Part shown: positions 34,886 to 44,000 of the stretch, in pieces
Layout: each line of letters begins with the position of its first letter
How positions within the stretch are numbered: the stretch's first letter is position 1
From: RGIG8775 sp045128735
Lineage (GTDB): Bacteria > Bacillota > Clostridia > Oscillospirales > CAG-272
Length of the DNA: 64,000 nucleotides
Reading direction: 5' to 3'
NCBI GenBank assembly: GCA_045128735.1
Contig: JBGVRT010000005.1
Coordinates: forward strand, 1-64,000
The notes under the pieces: generated by a model
Told to the model about the DNA's origin: nothing
Databases searched by the model: none
What the model saw: only the letters and a program-made list of their open reading frames with translations
Translations under genes and position numbers: made by a program

Positions 34886-35182
34886 TTGAAAAAGAATGAA
34901 AACGATTTTAAGATCAGCGTAAGCTACAGAGGCAAGATTTACCTGTTTGACTACGGTTCTCAGGCTTACATATTTCACACGGGTATCTACAACGATATCC
35001 CAAAGAAATATGGACTCAAGGGGCTGAGGGAGTACACGAACTTGGTTCACACCTGTTACGTTGAAGATAGCAACAGAACCCCGCTTGGTGAGCTTTCGGA
35101 TTACGTCGCGCAGCGATGGAAAAAGATGCGAAACAAGCACACAGACGAAATACTTGCCGAGTTTTACAACTATGCGATGTAG
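34886..35182 (+). CDS. small unknown protein
   Basis: A 98-residue protein starting at TTG, 8 bases after AAAGGAG. Contains GKIYLFDYGSQAYIFHTGIY and a C-terminal helix WKKMRNKHTDEILAEFY. Family not recognised. Next gene follows after 11 bases. Confidence 0.5.
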   Translation: MKKNENDFKISVSYRGKIYLFDYGSQAYIFHTGIYNDIPKKYGLKGLREYTNLVHTCYVEDSNRTPLGELSDYVAQRWKKMRNKHTDEILAEFYNYAM

Positions 35183-35193
35183 GAGGAAAAGAA

Positions 35194-36081
35194 ATGAGTT
35201 TACTTGATAAGTTATCAGCGATAGAAATCAAACCCGATACCCGTATATCAGAAGCGGATCGTGAGTTTTGCCAGAAACATCAAAAGGCATACCTTGAGGC
35301 AAGAGATGCCCTCATATCAATTAAAAAACAGTGGAAAACTATCTACGATGCTCAAATGGCTGTTATGGAGCAAATATCCGGCAGTGAATATACAAAGGAT
35401 CGGTACATTAAAGTTGAGGGGCTTTCCACGAGTAGCTTGAGCAATAAGATCGAGCTGTTACCGGAACTGTTCATTACTTCGCTCGTTACGTATTTCAACG
35501 ATAAATACCACGTTTCCGTAAGTGTTGAGGCAGCAAAGAAGGCATTACTGCCCGAGTCACCCAAGTATGACTGGGAAAAGAGCCGCACAAAGGAGTATCA
35601 CGAAAAGATGCGTGATTTCATCTTGCGCTATGAGGACGTGGTGGAGCAGATATTCGTTCAGCTCGGAGGACGCACGTTTGAGCAACGCGCACTTGACGAG
35701 CTAAAGGAAAAGTGCCACAAATTTGCGTGGAATCTATATCATAGCAAAGCTGAGTTTGAGGTCAGAAATGACACGATACAGTTCACAGGCTATGCTTGCA
35801 GCTATGACTCCTGGTTGAGCCGTTGTGTCTGGAAATTCAATGACGGTATGAGAGACGTTCTTCGTGGTCTTGCCCACTTTGAAACAAGACAGCTTGGTTA
35901 TCTTCCCAAGGATATTGCGTTTCTTGTGAGCTATGACGACAAATGCTCATCCTCGTATGAGTTTGACTATGAGAAGCTCAAAAAGATCCGTATGTTCAAG
36001 AATCACCGTGTAGACGTCAAGTTCGCAAGCAAGGAGATTGCCCATCAATTCGCCGAGCAGTACCTCGGACTTGTAGCGTAG
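35194..36081 (+). CDS. unknown protein upstream of the methyltransferase-helicase
   Basis: A 295-residue soluble protein. An N-terminal coiled stretch (ADREFCQKHQKAYLEARDAL) precedes an alpha/beta part with YFNDKYHVSVSVEAAKKAL and RALDELKEKCHKFAW. AGGAGG lies seven bases upstream of the ATG; 13 bases separate it from the next gene, so it may be its partner. I do not recognise a family. Confidence 0.5.
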   Translation: MSLLDKLSAIEIKPDTRISEADREFCQKHQKAYLEARDALISIKKQWKTIYDAQMAVMEQISGSEYTKDRYIKVEGLSTSSLSNKIELLPELFITSLVTYFNDKYHVSVSVEAAKKALLPESPKYDWEKSRTKEYHEKMRDFILRYEDVVEQIFVQLGGRTFEQRALDELKEKCHKFAWNLYHSKAEFEVRNDTIQFTGYACSYDSWLSRCVWKFNDGMRDVLRGLAHFETRQLGYLPKDIAFLVSYDDKCSSSYEFDYEKLKKIRMFKNHRVDVKFASKEIAHQFAEQYLGLVA

Positions 36082-36094
36082 GAGGTGATATATT

Positions 36095-39000
36095 GTGAAG
36101 TATATTGCCCGAGACGAACGCATTCCGCAGGATAGGCGCCGCGAGCTGAATGACAAGATCCTGTACTTGATAGATGCCGATCTGGCAGAAGCATCAGGCG
36201 TTTCCCGTGAGGATATCTACAATGCTTACACGGGGGATGGCGGACTCCACGGTTTACAGCGTTCGGACTACGACAGCTATTCCGATTATAGTGACGCCAA
36301 GAAAGAGATCGAGAACGGACAATTCTTCACGCCACCGAGTATATGTCAAACGGTAGCCAAGTGTATCGGTGTAGGAAAAGGCGATCTTATCGCAGATTTG
36401 ACCTGCGGTATAGGCAATTTCTTCAATTTTATGCCTACAGAAAATAATCTTTACGGCTGTGAATTGGATAACAAAGCCTATAAGGTCGCTCGTTACCTAT
36501 ATCCCGATGCCAATATCGTTAATCAGGATATCCGACTGTATCAGCCGGGTATCCTCTTTGATTATGTGCTCGGCAATCCGCCCTTTAATCTGAAATGGTG
36601 GATCGAAGGTAGCAAGGAAATTAAGTCCCAGCTTTATTACTGCATCAAGGCACACGAGCTGCTAAAGCCCTGCGGTATTATGGCAATCGTTGTTCCAAGC
36701 TCGTTTCTTTCAGACGATTTTATTGATGGAAACGTAATTGCGGATATGAATGCTAAATTTCGCTTTCTCGGTCAGTTTTCCTTACCCGAAAATGCCTTTA
36801 GTGCTATGGGTGTGCAGTCGTTCCCCACAAAGCTTCAATTCTGGCAGAAAAGAAAGGATGCTGAGGACGTTTCTATGCCGTATTGCACCGATTGCCCCAC
36901 CTCTGTCACTTATGAGCTTACAGAGCGAATAAATGAGGCTAAGGAGGCACTTTCAAGCAGCAGAATGGATATTCTGAAGGCAACGGCACAAAACAAGGAA
37001 ACGTCGGCAAGCTTTGCGTATCAGGTGGACAAAATGCTCTATCAGATAAGGGTGCATCCGCGTATATCTTCGGAGCATTCTCGCTGCTGCGCATACGTTC
37101 ACCGCTTCTATACTGAGAAGCAGCCCGAAAGTATGCCGTATACCGAATGGTGCCGTGTGAGGTTGACCGAGGCGAAGGTGCTTTCCTATCTCAAAAAGGT
37201 GCTCAAAAAGCAAAACGAGCGACCGTCGGAGGACAGGATCGCCCTTGTAAAACGGGATTATGATTTCGTTTATAAGGGGTATTCCTATGCTTCAAGCCGT
37301 CAGCTCAGCGATCAAATGAAAAAGCCTGTGCCGATGTATCTTTTAGCCTCCTCGGACGGAGATAACGGATTTACGCCATACTCCAAGCTGATAGAAAGAA
37401 AGCAGCGTGAATATGCGATACAAAATCAACAGTTCTCGGATATGGTGCTTGATGATAACATTTCCCGCGCTCTTGACGAATTTACCCTATGGGACTCGGA
37501 GAACGAGGAAAAAATACACCTTAACGAAAAGCAAAAGAAGGATATCAATCTGATGCTCCAAAAGCGTTACGGACTGCTTCAATGGGAGCAGGGCTGCGGT
37601 AAGACGCTTGCCGGAATTGCCGTTGGTCTCTACCGTATGCAATATCAGAACGTGCATCACACTTGGGTTATATCCTCGGCAATCTCGATCCGAAACAACT
37701 GGGATATTGTTCTGAAGAATTACGGACTATCCTACGTGTTCGTTGAAGAGCTTTCCGACTTTGACTGTATCCAAAGGGGCGATTTCGTTATCATTACGTT
37801 GAATGCTTTGAGAAAATATCAAAAGCAGATCAAGCGTTGGGTACGCATACACAACGAAAAGCTTCAGCTAATATTTGATGAGAGCGACGAGATATCCAAC
37901 GCATCGGGAGCGACGACCAAGGCGTGCCTTGATTGCTTCCGCCGCGTAAAATATAAGCTGTTGGAAACAGGCACGAGTACGCGAAACAATATCTCTGAGT
38001 TTGCTCCGCAGATGGAACTGCTCTACAACAATTCCTACAATATGATCTCTTGGTGTGACCGCATATACAAGAGAGATAAGGAAACCGGAGATTTGAATTC
38101 TGAGGAAAATGATTATTTCGGTATGCCGATTCCCGCATACAAGCGTGGGTATTCCTTGTTTTCCGCTTCTCACTTGCCTGAAAAGATAACCGTTTTCGGT
38201 GTTGGGCAACGAACACAAGACATCTACAATGCCGACGTTCTAAGCGAGATACTTGGCAAAACAGTCATTACCCGAACCTTTGAGGAAATCACGGGCAAGG
38301 ACATACGGCGTATCCATCAGATTCCCGTGAAGTTCAGTGAGGCTGAGAAAGCCGTGTATCAGCAAGCAATCGAGAAATTTTACGAGATGCGTTGGAACTA
38401 TTTTCAGTCTACCGGCAATTCCCGAAAGGACTCTATGATGATCCTGATGCAGCAGATCCTCACGCTCCTTCGTATCAGCGCGGCGCCAAGCTCTATGAGT
38501 GAATACGTAGGCGATACTCCCGTGAAGATCCAAAAAGTGCTTTCAATGGTAGAAGAATGGGACGATGAGATCGTGGCTATCGGTGTGCGGCACATTCCTG
38601 TGCTTGAAGAATACCGTAAGGCGATTGAGGAAGCATTCCCAGACAGACCTCTGTTCGTTGTCACGGGTGGAAATACCACCTTTGCCAAGCGGAGAGCGTT
38701 ACGGAAAACCCTCAAGGAAAGCGGAAACGGAATTCTGCTTTGCACACAGCAGAGCTTACCCAGCAGCGTGAATTTTGAGTACGTCAACAAGATCGTCATT
38801 CCCGAGCTCCACTACAATAATTCCCGAATGAGTCAGTTTTATATGCGCTTTGTGCGATATACCTCTACCGAGTGGAAGGACATCTATTTCGTCACCTATG
38901 CCGGAAGCATAGAATCCAATCTTATGCAGATGGTTATGGCTAAGGAAAAGCTCAATTTGTTCATGAAGGGACAGGATGCAGATCTTGACGAGATCTATGA

Positions 39001-39103
39001 GAAGTTCGGCGTTGACTACAATTTGCCCTCGCTTCTGATGAGGCGCGAGGCGGACAGCGAAGGAAAGCTCCACATACGTTGGGGAGAACAAAATATAGCG
39101 TAA
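36095..39103 (+). CDS. adenine methyltransferase-SF2 helicase fusion
   Basis: A 1002-residue protein starting at GTG after AGGAGGTGA. Residues about 75-290 are an N6-adenine methyltransferase (FFTPPSICQTVAKCI; motif I DLTCGIGNFF near 102; motif IV GNPPF near 160). After a linker, residues about 475-960 are an SNF2-like helicase (Walker A WEQGCGKTLAG near 495; FDESDE near 592; later GNGILLCTQQSL). No nuclease domain is obvious, so it is more likely an anti-restriction or epigenetic factor of the element than a full restriction enzyme. Such fusions occur on phages and ICEs. Confidence 0.8.
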   Translation: MKYIARDERIPQDRRRELNDKILYLIDADLAEASGVSREDIYNAYTGDGGLHGLQRSDYDSYSDYSDAKKEIENGQFFTPPSICQTVAKCIGVGKGDLIADLTCGIGNFFNFMPTENNLYGCELDNKAYKVARYLYPDANIVNQDIRLYQPGILFDYVLGNPPFNLKWWIEGSKEIKSQLYYCIKAHELLKPCGIMAIVVPSSFLSDDFIDGNVIADMNAKFRFLGQFSLPENAFSAMGVQSFPTKLQFWQKRKDAEDVSMPYCTDCPTSVTYELTERINEAKEALSSSRMDILKATAQNKETSASFAYQVDKMLYQIRVHPRISSEHSRCCAYVHRFYTEKQPESMPYTEWCRVRLTEAKVLSYLKKVLKKQNERPSEDRIALVKRDYDFVYKGYSYASSRQLSDQMKKPVPMYLLASSDGDNGFTPYSKLIERKQREYAIQNQQFSDMVLDDNISRALDEFTLWDSENEEKIHLNEKQKKDINLMLQKRYGLLQWEQGCGKTLAGIAVGLYRMQYQNVHHTWVISSAISIRNNWDIVLKNYGLSYVFVEELSDFDCIQRGDFVIITLNALRKYQKQIKRWVRIHNEKLQLIFDESDEISNASGATTKACLDCFRRVKYKLLETGTSTRNNISEFAPQMELLYNNSYNMISWCDRIYKRDKETGDLNSEENDYFGMPIPAYKRGYSLFSASHLPEKITVFGVGQRTQDIYNADVLSEILGKTVITRTFEEITGKDIRRIHQIPVKFSEAEKAVYQQAIEKFYEMRWNYFQSTGNSRKDSMMILMQQILTLLRISAAPSSMSEYVGDTPVKIQKVLSMVEEWDDEIVAIGVRHIPVLEEYRKAIEEAFPDRPLFVVTGGNTTFAKRRALRKTLKESGNGILLCTQQSLPSSVNFEYVNKIVIPELHYNNSRMSQFYMRFVRYTSTEWKDIYFVTYAGSIESNLMQMVMAKEKLNLFMKGQDADLDEIYEKFGVDYNLPSLLMRREADSEGKLHIRWGEQNIA

Positions 39104-39117
39104 AGAAAGGAATGAAA

Positions 39118-39381
39118 ATGAGTACGAATGAATTAAAAGTAGGCGACGTAGTTACCTACGAGTTTGTAACGAGAGAGGGCGGTCTTTGTTCCGCAATCGT
39201 TGAGATTTTGGAGCTGAAGCTTCAAAAACACGATAACCGTCCAATTGCAAATGTAAGGTTTCGCAAATCAATCTCCGACCATACGGGTAATAATTATTTT
39301 GATTATCTTGCGAGGATCGGAGGAACTATGTGGGCGAGCCAAGAATATCTCCATAAAACAACGGAGGTGCAGAATGGCTAA
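39118..39381 (+). CDS. small unknown protein
   Basis: An 87-residue protein (KVGDVVTYEFVTREGG; PIANVRFRKS), probably a small beta barrel. The second of two close ATGs is used because GAAAGG is seven bases upstream. Its end overlaps the next gene by eight bases. Confidence 0.5.
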   Translation: MSTNELKVGDVVTYEFVTREGGLCSAIVEILELKLQKHDNRPIANVRFRKSISDHTGNNYFDYLARIGGTMWASQEYLHKTTEVQNG

Positions 39382-39580
39382 GATCAACAAGCAACACAAA
39401 TGGGATACCTGCGTTCACGCTCTCTGTCCATTTGGCAGAGGCTTTGCGCTGTGCAGCTATGGAATGGAGGTCAGCGGAAAGGATCTTTCTGTGCGGGATT
39501 TTCCAATTTGTATGGATAAAGGCAAGTGTGTCAAGGAAGAATCAGAAAAGCCCAAAGAGGTGAGTAACAATGATGAATAA
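39374..39580 (+). CDS. small cysteine-containing protein
   Basis: A 68-residue protein with cysteines at CVHALCPFGRGFALC and CMDKGKC, a possible metal-binding knot. CGGAGG precedes the ATG. Overlaps the DUF5131 gene by 11 bases, so the two may work together. Confidence 0.5.
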   Translation: MAKINKQHKWDTCVHALCPFGRGFALCSYGMEVSGKDLSVRDFPICMDKGKCVKEESEKPKEVSNNDE

Positions 39581-40526
39581 GAGTGGTATCCCTTGGTGTG
39601 ATTTCTCGTGGAACCCGATCACAGGCTGTAAGGAAAAATGCAATTCCTGCTTTGCACATAAAATTGCAAAGAGATTGTCTGGCTCGATACGGATAAATAT
39701 TGGAAGTCCTGATATTCAAAAGGATCTGAAAAACAGATTGTTTGTTCTTGAGAAGCCCTTCCATTCCGAAAGAGGTACTGTGTCATTGTTTCCCGCGGGC
39801 TTTGATCCTACGTTTCACCGATACAGGCTTGGTATGATTTCATATAAGCAAAAGCCCGCCAATATTTTTGTCGGAAGTATCGGAGATATGTTTGACGCAT
39901 CTGTTCCAATGGAATGGATAACAGAGGTGTTTGAGGCATGTAAAAAAGCGCCCTGGCACAATTATCTATTTATGACGTGTAATCCCGGACGCTATACCGG
40001 GCTTGCTGACCAAGAGCAGCTGCCAACAGGGGACAACTTCTGGTACGGTAGCAGAATTGACTACAACCAAGAAGTTTTTTGCCGAGAGGGCTATCACACG
40101 TTTATATGGATAGAGCCGATAGAACGGTATGTGATCCCCGACGAGCTTCCACAGTCTGAGTGGATAATCATTGGTTGTCAACCTCTGCTCCCGAGCAAGC
40201 GAAATATAGCTGACAAAGAACACATTCAGCAATTTATAAGCAAGGTCGGCGATGTTCCGTTGTTTATGAAAAGCGATGACAACATGAAAGCGGTATGGAA
40301 GGATAAATTGATATGTGAATACCCTATCCTTCTTAAGCGACCGCCCGATAAGCCTATCCCCCATTGCAACGAGTGTAAGCACTGTCACAAATTGCAAGAA
40401 GGAAAACGCGGCATAAGACACACCTGCACACACAGAAAAATATTATCTAAGCATAAGGAAACAGGCGGACTTCATATTGATGGGCGTTATGCACGCACGT
40501 CACCGCCCTGGTGTCCGAGAAGATAA
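39570..40526 (+). CDS. DUF5131 (phage Gp37/Gp68-like) iron-sulfur protein
   Basis: A 318-residue protein of the DUF5131 family: WNPITGCKEKCNSCFAHKIA gives a CxxxCxxC cluster like radical SAM enzymes; FVGSIGDMFDASVPMEWI and FMTCNPGRY are further family motifs. A second cysteine set lies at the C-terminus (CNECKHCHK; CTHRK). Such proteins are frequent on phages and ICEs; the reaction is unknown. The start is one of two adjacent ATGs. Confidence 0.85.
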   Translation: MMNKSGIPWCDFSWNPITGCKEKCNSCFAHKIAKRLSGSIRINIGSPDIQKDLKNRLFVLEKPFHSERGTVSLFPAGFDPTFHRYRLGMISYKQKPANIFVGSIGDMFDASVPMEWITEVFEACKKAPWHNYLFMTCNPGRYTGLADQEQLPTGDNFWYGSRIDYNQEVFCREGYHTFIWIEPIERYVIPDELPQSEWIIIGCQPLLPSKRNIADKEHIQQFISKVGDVPLFMKSDDNMKAVWKDKLICEYPILLKRPPDKPIPHCNECKHCHKLQEGKRGIRHTCTHRKILSKHKETGGLHIDGRYARTSPPWCPRR

Positions 40527-40540
40527 AGAAAGGATGTAAA

Positions 40541-40828
40541 ATGAGAAACATATTAGATGAATTGTGGTACGGCAATATTACCCCATATTCTCAATGCAAA
40601 GTGAACACTCCCGAAATGAAAGAGCTTGCCGAGCTCATATCGCGGCATGAAGAGACCATTGAGAAAACTTTAAGTGCTGAACAGAAAGAGGTATTTGAGA
40701 AATACCATGAGTGTATGGATGAACTCACTTCAAAGTTCATTATTCAGGCGTTCAAGTACGGATTTCGACTCGGCTCAAGGCTGACGGCTGACGCATTAGC
40801 ACCTAAACCGCTTGAGCGAGAGGGATAA
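40541..40828 (+). CDS. DUF6809-like small protein
   Basis: A 95-residue helical protein (ILDELWYGNITPY; HECMDELTSKFIIQAFKYGFRLG), resembling DUF6809 proteins I know from Clostridial elements. AAAGGATG lies before the ATG. Function unknown. Confidence 0.6.
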   Translation: MRNILDELWYGNITPYSQCKVNTPEMKELAELISRHEETIEKTLSAEQKEVFEKYHECMDELTSKFIIQAFKYGFRLGSRLTADALAPKPLEREG

Positions 40829-40832
40829 GTGA

Positions 40833-41318
40833 ATGAGAACATATACAAATCCCGAAGCGAACGGTTACTTAACAGAGGCAACAGCGTGTGGCAAAATCGT
40901 AAAAGAACTTGACAGACTGATCAACAAATACAAAAATGCAGTCAAACGTGAGGAAGCTGCCCGCAATGCGGAATTTGAGGAAGTTATGGGCTATCGAAGT
41001 GAGTATGAGATTCAGGAGGCGTATGGCTGGGAGTTTATAACCGAGGCACAATATGACCGTTACCTTGAACTCTTCCGTAAAGGAAAGGCTGCGCTTGAGG
41101 ACCACGAAAAGACTGTCAACGAAATAACGCTCTCTATTCTCGAAAAAATGAGAGGAGATATTCGCACGGACCAAGCTCAATGGGAGTTTGAAGCCCTTAC
41201 TCCGGAACAACAAGCTGCTGAGCGTAAGCGGGCCGAGGAAAGCAAAAAGGCTTGGAAAAAGAAAATTGCCGAGCTGAAGGAAAAGCGCGGCGAAATAGTG
41301 TCGGACGCATCTGCTTGA
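40833..41318 (+). CDS. coiled-coil protein
   Basis: A 161-residue, mostly helical, lysine/glutamate-rich protein (AAERKRAEESKKAWKKKIAE). Residues 20-55 and 90-155 are predicted coiled coils by eye. Only four bases separate it from the upstream gene and the ribosome site is poor, so translational coupling is likely. Last gene of the unit. Confidence 0.5.
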   Translation: MRTYTNPEANGYLTEATACGKIVKELDRLINKYKNAVKREEAARNAEFEEVMGYRSEYEIQEAYGWEFITEAQYDRYLELFRKGKAALEDHEKTVNEITLSILEKMRGDIRTDQAQWEFEALTPEQQAAERKRAEESKKAWKKKIAELKEKRGEIVSDASA

Positions 41319-41330
41319 AAGAATATTAAA

Positions 41331-41376
41331 AACCCCTTGGCAGTTCACATTGAACTGTTCAAGGGGTTATTTTTTT
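41331..41376. terminator. convergent terminator
   Basis: AACCCCTTG/CAAGGGGTT (41331-41339, 41360-41368) with inner CAGTTCA/TGAACTG, followed by seven T on the plus strand and preceded by a run of A. It serves the plus-strand gene and probably the converging XRE gene. Confidence 0.85.
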
Positions 41377-41683
41377 ACTTTTGTAAGCCCTTTGCCAACG
41401 CAATCAGGTTGTCGAGCTGTTCACTTGTTAGACGCTTGGCTATTTCGAATAATTCGTTAGCCTTGGACGGATTTGCAGAATCCATTTCAAAAAATTCGCT
41501 TGGAGTAACATCCAAATATTCGCAGATAAAGAAGAATCCCTCCAAAGAAGGCTTTGATTTTCCTGTTTCGATGTTATTTATATAACCCGCATTCTGACCG
41601 ATCGACAAGCTCATATCACGAGCGGAAACACCTTTCTTTTCACGCAATCGCGCAAGCCTTAAAGCAAAATCTTTCACATCCAT
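41375..41683 (-). CDS. XRE-family repressor
   Basis: A 102-residue protein with a canonical HTH_3 domain (RLREKKGVSARDMSLSIGQN, then YINNIETGKSKPSLEGFFFI) and a short C-terminal helix pair. GAGGTGATG precedes the ATG. Divergent from the SLOG gene, with about 145 bases between. A candidate element repressor. Confidence 0.85.
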   Translation of the reverse strand: MDVKDFALRLARLREKKGVSARDMSLSIGQNAGYINNIETGKSKPSLEGFFFICEYLDVTPSEFFEMDSANPSKANELFEIAKRLTSEQLDNLIALAKGLQK

Positions 41684-41761
41684 TTCATCACCTCACAACC
41701 TTTTTATAATATTATACCCCACACACCACCGAAAAATATTTGTTGTTGGGCTGTAATTCTC

Positions 41762-41790
41762 TTGAAATGTTGGTTGAAAAGTGATATAAT
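41762..41790 (+). promoter_or_regulatory. promoter of the SLOG gene
   Basis: TTGAAA (41762-41767), 17 bases, TATAAT (41785-41790). It lies about 38 bases before the ATG. Confidence 0.75.
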
Positions 41791-41827
41791 AGATAAAATG
41801 TTAGAAATTAACCCACAAGGAGCAAGT

Positions 41828-42298
41828 ATGAAGCCATATACCGTATCTTTGTTCGGGCATAGGGATTTTTACGGACACAGACAGTTGGAAGAACGGCTGA
41901 TACCGATACTCCGAGAGATGATTCGCAAACATGAGTTTATAGAGATCTATATAGGTCGTGACGGCGAATTTGATGTCTATGCTGCGACCATTATTAAGCG
42001 AGTGCAGAGAGATTATGACGATTATCACGCCATAGAATTTAACCTTGTTTTGCCGTATCCAAAGAAGGATATGGATGCCTTTGAAAAATACTATGACAGA
42101 GTGAATATTCCGATCAGCGCACACCCGAAGCTCGCTATTACGAAAAGAAACGAATGGATGGCAGAACAGTCGGACCTTATACTCTGTTATATCGAGCGTG
42201 AAAGCGGCGGAGCATATAGAGCCGTACAGTATGCCAAGAAGTTAGGAAAGGAGGTAATCAACCTTGCTGAAAAAAACAAAGAAGATGAAATGGAATAG
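41828..42298 (+). CDS. SLOG-family protein (YpsA/DUF1273-like)
   Basis: A 156-residue Rossmann-like protein: FGHRDFYGHRQLEERL, IYIGRDGEFD, AEQSDLILCYIERESGGAYRAVQYAKKLGKEVI. SLOG proteins bind nucleotide-derived ligands and are common on mobile elements. AAGGAG lies six bases before the ATG. The last codons overlap the next gene. Confidence 0.8.
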   Translation: MKPYTVSLFGHRDFYGHRQLEERLIPILREMIRKHEFIEIYIGRDGEFDVYAATIIKRVQRDYDDYHAIEFNLVLPYPKKDMDAFEKYYDRVNIPISAHPKLAITKRNEWMAEQSDLILCYIERESGGAYRAVQYAKKLGKEVINLAEKNKEDEME

Positions 42299-42692
42299 CA
42301 GGCAGGTCAAGCAAGATGTGCTTACCACCTATCGTCGCATAACTTGGAAAATATGGGTGTATCTCAAAGCCAATCCCGATGTGCTTGCCGAAAATAACAA
42401 TCAAGAAGTATATGATGAGGTTGCAAGGATACAAACAGATATATACCTGCGCCGCAATCCCGATCAGACGCGCGAAGAAGCATTTAGTACGCAGGACTTC
42501 CTCTCGGACTTGGAGGCAAAGTATCATGCCGAAGATTATTATTTTGAACAAGAGCTGATGGACTTGTTCAGACCAAGCGTAGAGCATAATAAAGCATGGG
42601 GCGCAAGGATGTTCTTGGAACTGTTCTTTTACTCGGGTATGCCGGAGAGCTATACGAAATCGGTGCACCAAATGGTAATTGATGAAGAATAA
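42264..42692 (+). CDS. unknown protein coupled to the SLOG gene
   Basis: A 142-residue helical protein starting at TTG, nine bases after AAAGGAGG and inside the end of the SLOG gene; an ATG seven codons later is the alternative. Contains RRITWKIWVYLKANPDV and RRNPDQTREEAFSTQDFL. Family not recognised; operon overlap suggests a shared role. Confidence 0.5.
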   Translation: MLKKTKKMKWNSRQVKQDVLTTYRRITWKIWVYLKANPDVLAENNNQEVYDEVARIQTDIYLRRNPDQTREEAFSTQDFLSDLEAKYHAEDYYFEQELMDLFRPSVEHNKAWGARMFLELFFYSGMPESYTKSVHQMVIDEE

Positions 42693-42858
42693 ACGTAGAA
42701 GTTTGATTATGTAGGAAGGATAGTAAACAGGAACAAGAAACCAATAAAAACAAAATAATTGTGTGGTATAAAACTCTATCTGTATCGGAGGTTTAGGGAT
42801 TATTCGCAAAGATTTGGTAAAATAATAGTACCAAGACCTAACGTAAGGAGAGTGTTTT

Positions 42859-43698
42859 ATGAAAAAAATTGTAACGTCAAAGAAAATAAAAGACTTTGAA
42901 ATCTATTTAAGAAACGAGGAAAGGAGTAAAGCAACGATAGAAAAATATATGCGTGATGTGAGATGTTTCATATCGTTTGTTGGTGATACGGAAATTGACA
43001 AGCAGAAAGTACTCGATTATAAAAACAAACTTAGCGATGGATATGCTGTGGCAAGTGCCAATTCTATGATAGCAGCATTGAACTGTTTTCTTCGCTTTTG
43101 CGGTTGGCATGATCTTTGCGTTAAGCAGTTCAAAGTGCAAAGAACCATTTACTGTCCCGAGGAAAAGGAGCTCACCCGTGAGGAGTATGTTCGTTTGCTT
43201 GAAGCGGCAAGCAGAAAGAACAATGAGAGACTTAACCTTATCATTCAGACGATTTGCGGAACGGGCATTCGTGTAAGTGAACTTGAATATATCACCGTGG
43301 AGGCGGTACAAAGGAGCGAGGCTGTCGTTAATTGCAAGGGGAAGAACAGAAAAATATTTATTGTTCCCGAATTAAGAAAAAAACTGCTCCGTTATGCAAA
43401 GGAGCAGAGGATATGTAGTGGAACGATATTTATAACCAGAGGCGGAAAACCGGTCAGCAGGCATCATATTTGGAAGGAAATGAAGGCACTTTGTGAGCAG
43501 GCGAATGTACCGCCAAGCAAGGTATTTCCACACAATCTTCGTCATCTTTTTGCTCGTACCTTTTACGGTATTGAAAAGGACATTGCCAAACTCGCAGATA
43601 TACTGGGACACGCAAGCATCAACACGACACGTATTTATATAGTAACCACCGGTGCGGAGCACAAGCGCAAAATGGAGCATATGAGGCTCATCATATAA
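42859..43698 (+). CDS. XerC-like tyrosine recombinase, possible DNA invertase
   Basis: A 279-residue tyrosine recombinase with an N-terminal SAM-like core-binding domain (EERSKATIEKYMRDVRCFISF) and a catalytic domain carrying the expected residues: R near 138 (GTGIRVSELE), K, H-L-R-H near 225 (PHNLRHLFA), H near 251 (LGHASINTTR) and Y near 261 (IYIVT). It lacks the arm-binding domain of ICE/phage integrases, which favours XerC-like resolution or inversion. A palindromic 18-bp sequence begins 40 bases after the stop and reappears inverted 262 bases later around a promoter. Ribosome site AAGGAGAG. Confidence 0.85.
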   Translation: MKKIVTSKKIKDFEIYLRNEERSKATIEKYMRDVRCFISFVGDTEIDKQKVLDYKNKLSDGYAVASANSMIAALNCFLRFCGWHDLCVKQFKVQRTIYCPEEKELTREEYVRLLEAASRKNNERLNLIIQTICGTGIRVSELEYITVEAVQRSEAVVNCKGKNRKIFIVPELRKKLLRYAKEQRICSGTIFITRGGKPVSRHHIWKEMKALCEQANVPPSKVFPHNLRHLFARTFYGIEKDIAKLADILGHASINTTRIYIVTTGAEHKRKMEHMRLII

Positions 43699-43738
43699 AG
43701 AAAAAAAATCCCGATGCGAACACACCGAGACCAAAGAC

Positions 43739-43758
43739 AACATAACGAGAGTTATGTT
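43739..43758. repeat. inverted repeat copy 1 (left site)
   Basis: AACATAAC-GAGA-GTTATGTT, an 8-bp perfect palindrome with an asymmetric GAGA centre. The core ACATAAC-N4-GTTATGT returns twice downstream with the centre reversed to TCTC, giving a defined opposite orientation. Confidence 0.8.
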
Positions 43759-43822
43759 ATTAAAAACTGGTAATCGTTGCAAAAGAACAATGAAGCAAAG
43801 CAAAAAATGAGCGCAACAAAAA

Positions 43823-43868
43823 GCCTTTCGCCATAATTTTTTGAAAAATTTATACGAAAGGCATTTTT
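43823..43868. terminator. bidirectional terminator of the recombinase gene
   Basis: GCCTTTCG (43823-43830) and CGAAAGGC (43855-43862) with T runs on both strands. It lies inside the candidate invertible segment. Confidence 0.8.
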
Positions 43869-43935
43869 GTCATGCAATTTTTTGTATCAATTTTAATAAA
43901 ATTTCATTGTGAGCTTATAAATTCTGCCGAACCTA

Positions 43936-43964
43936 TTGATTTTTAAGTGATTTTGTGGTATAAT
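43936..43964 (+). promoter_or_regulatory. promoter of the surface-fibre operon, inside the candidate invertible segment
   Basis: TTGATT (43936-43941), 17-base spacer, TATAAT (43959-43964) preceded by TTGTGG. In the present orientation it points to the TetR gene and the surface operon. The transcript would carry a leader of about 225 bases with three stem-loops. Confidence 0.75.
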
Positions 43965-44000
43965 CTCCTATGTATCTGGAATTTGTCGGATACCTAATAT

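Noticed and set aside
42859..43698. Recombinase as the main integrase of the element
   Set aside because: It lacks an arm-binding domain, lies mid-element away from the excisionase-like gene, and has its own inverted sites next to it; inversion or resolution is the better reading, though integration cannot be excluded.
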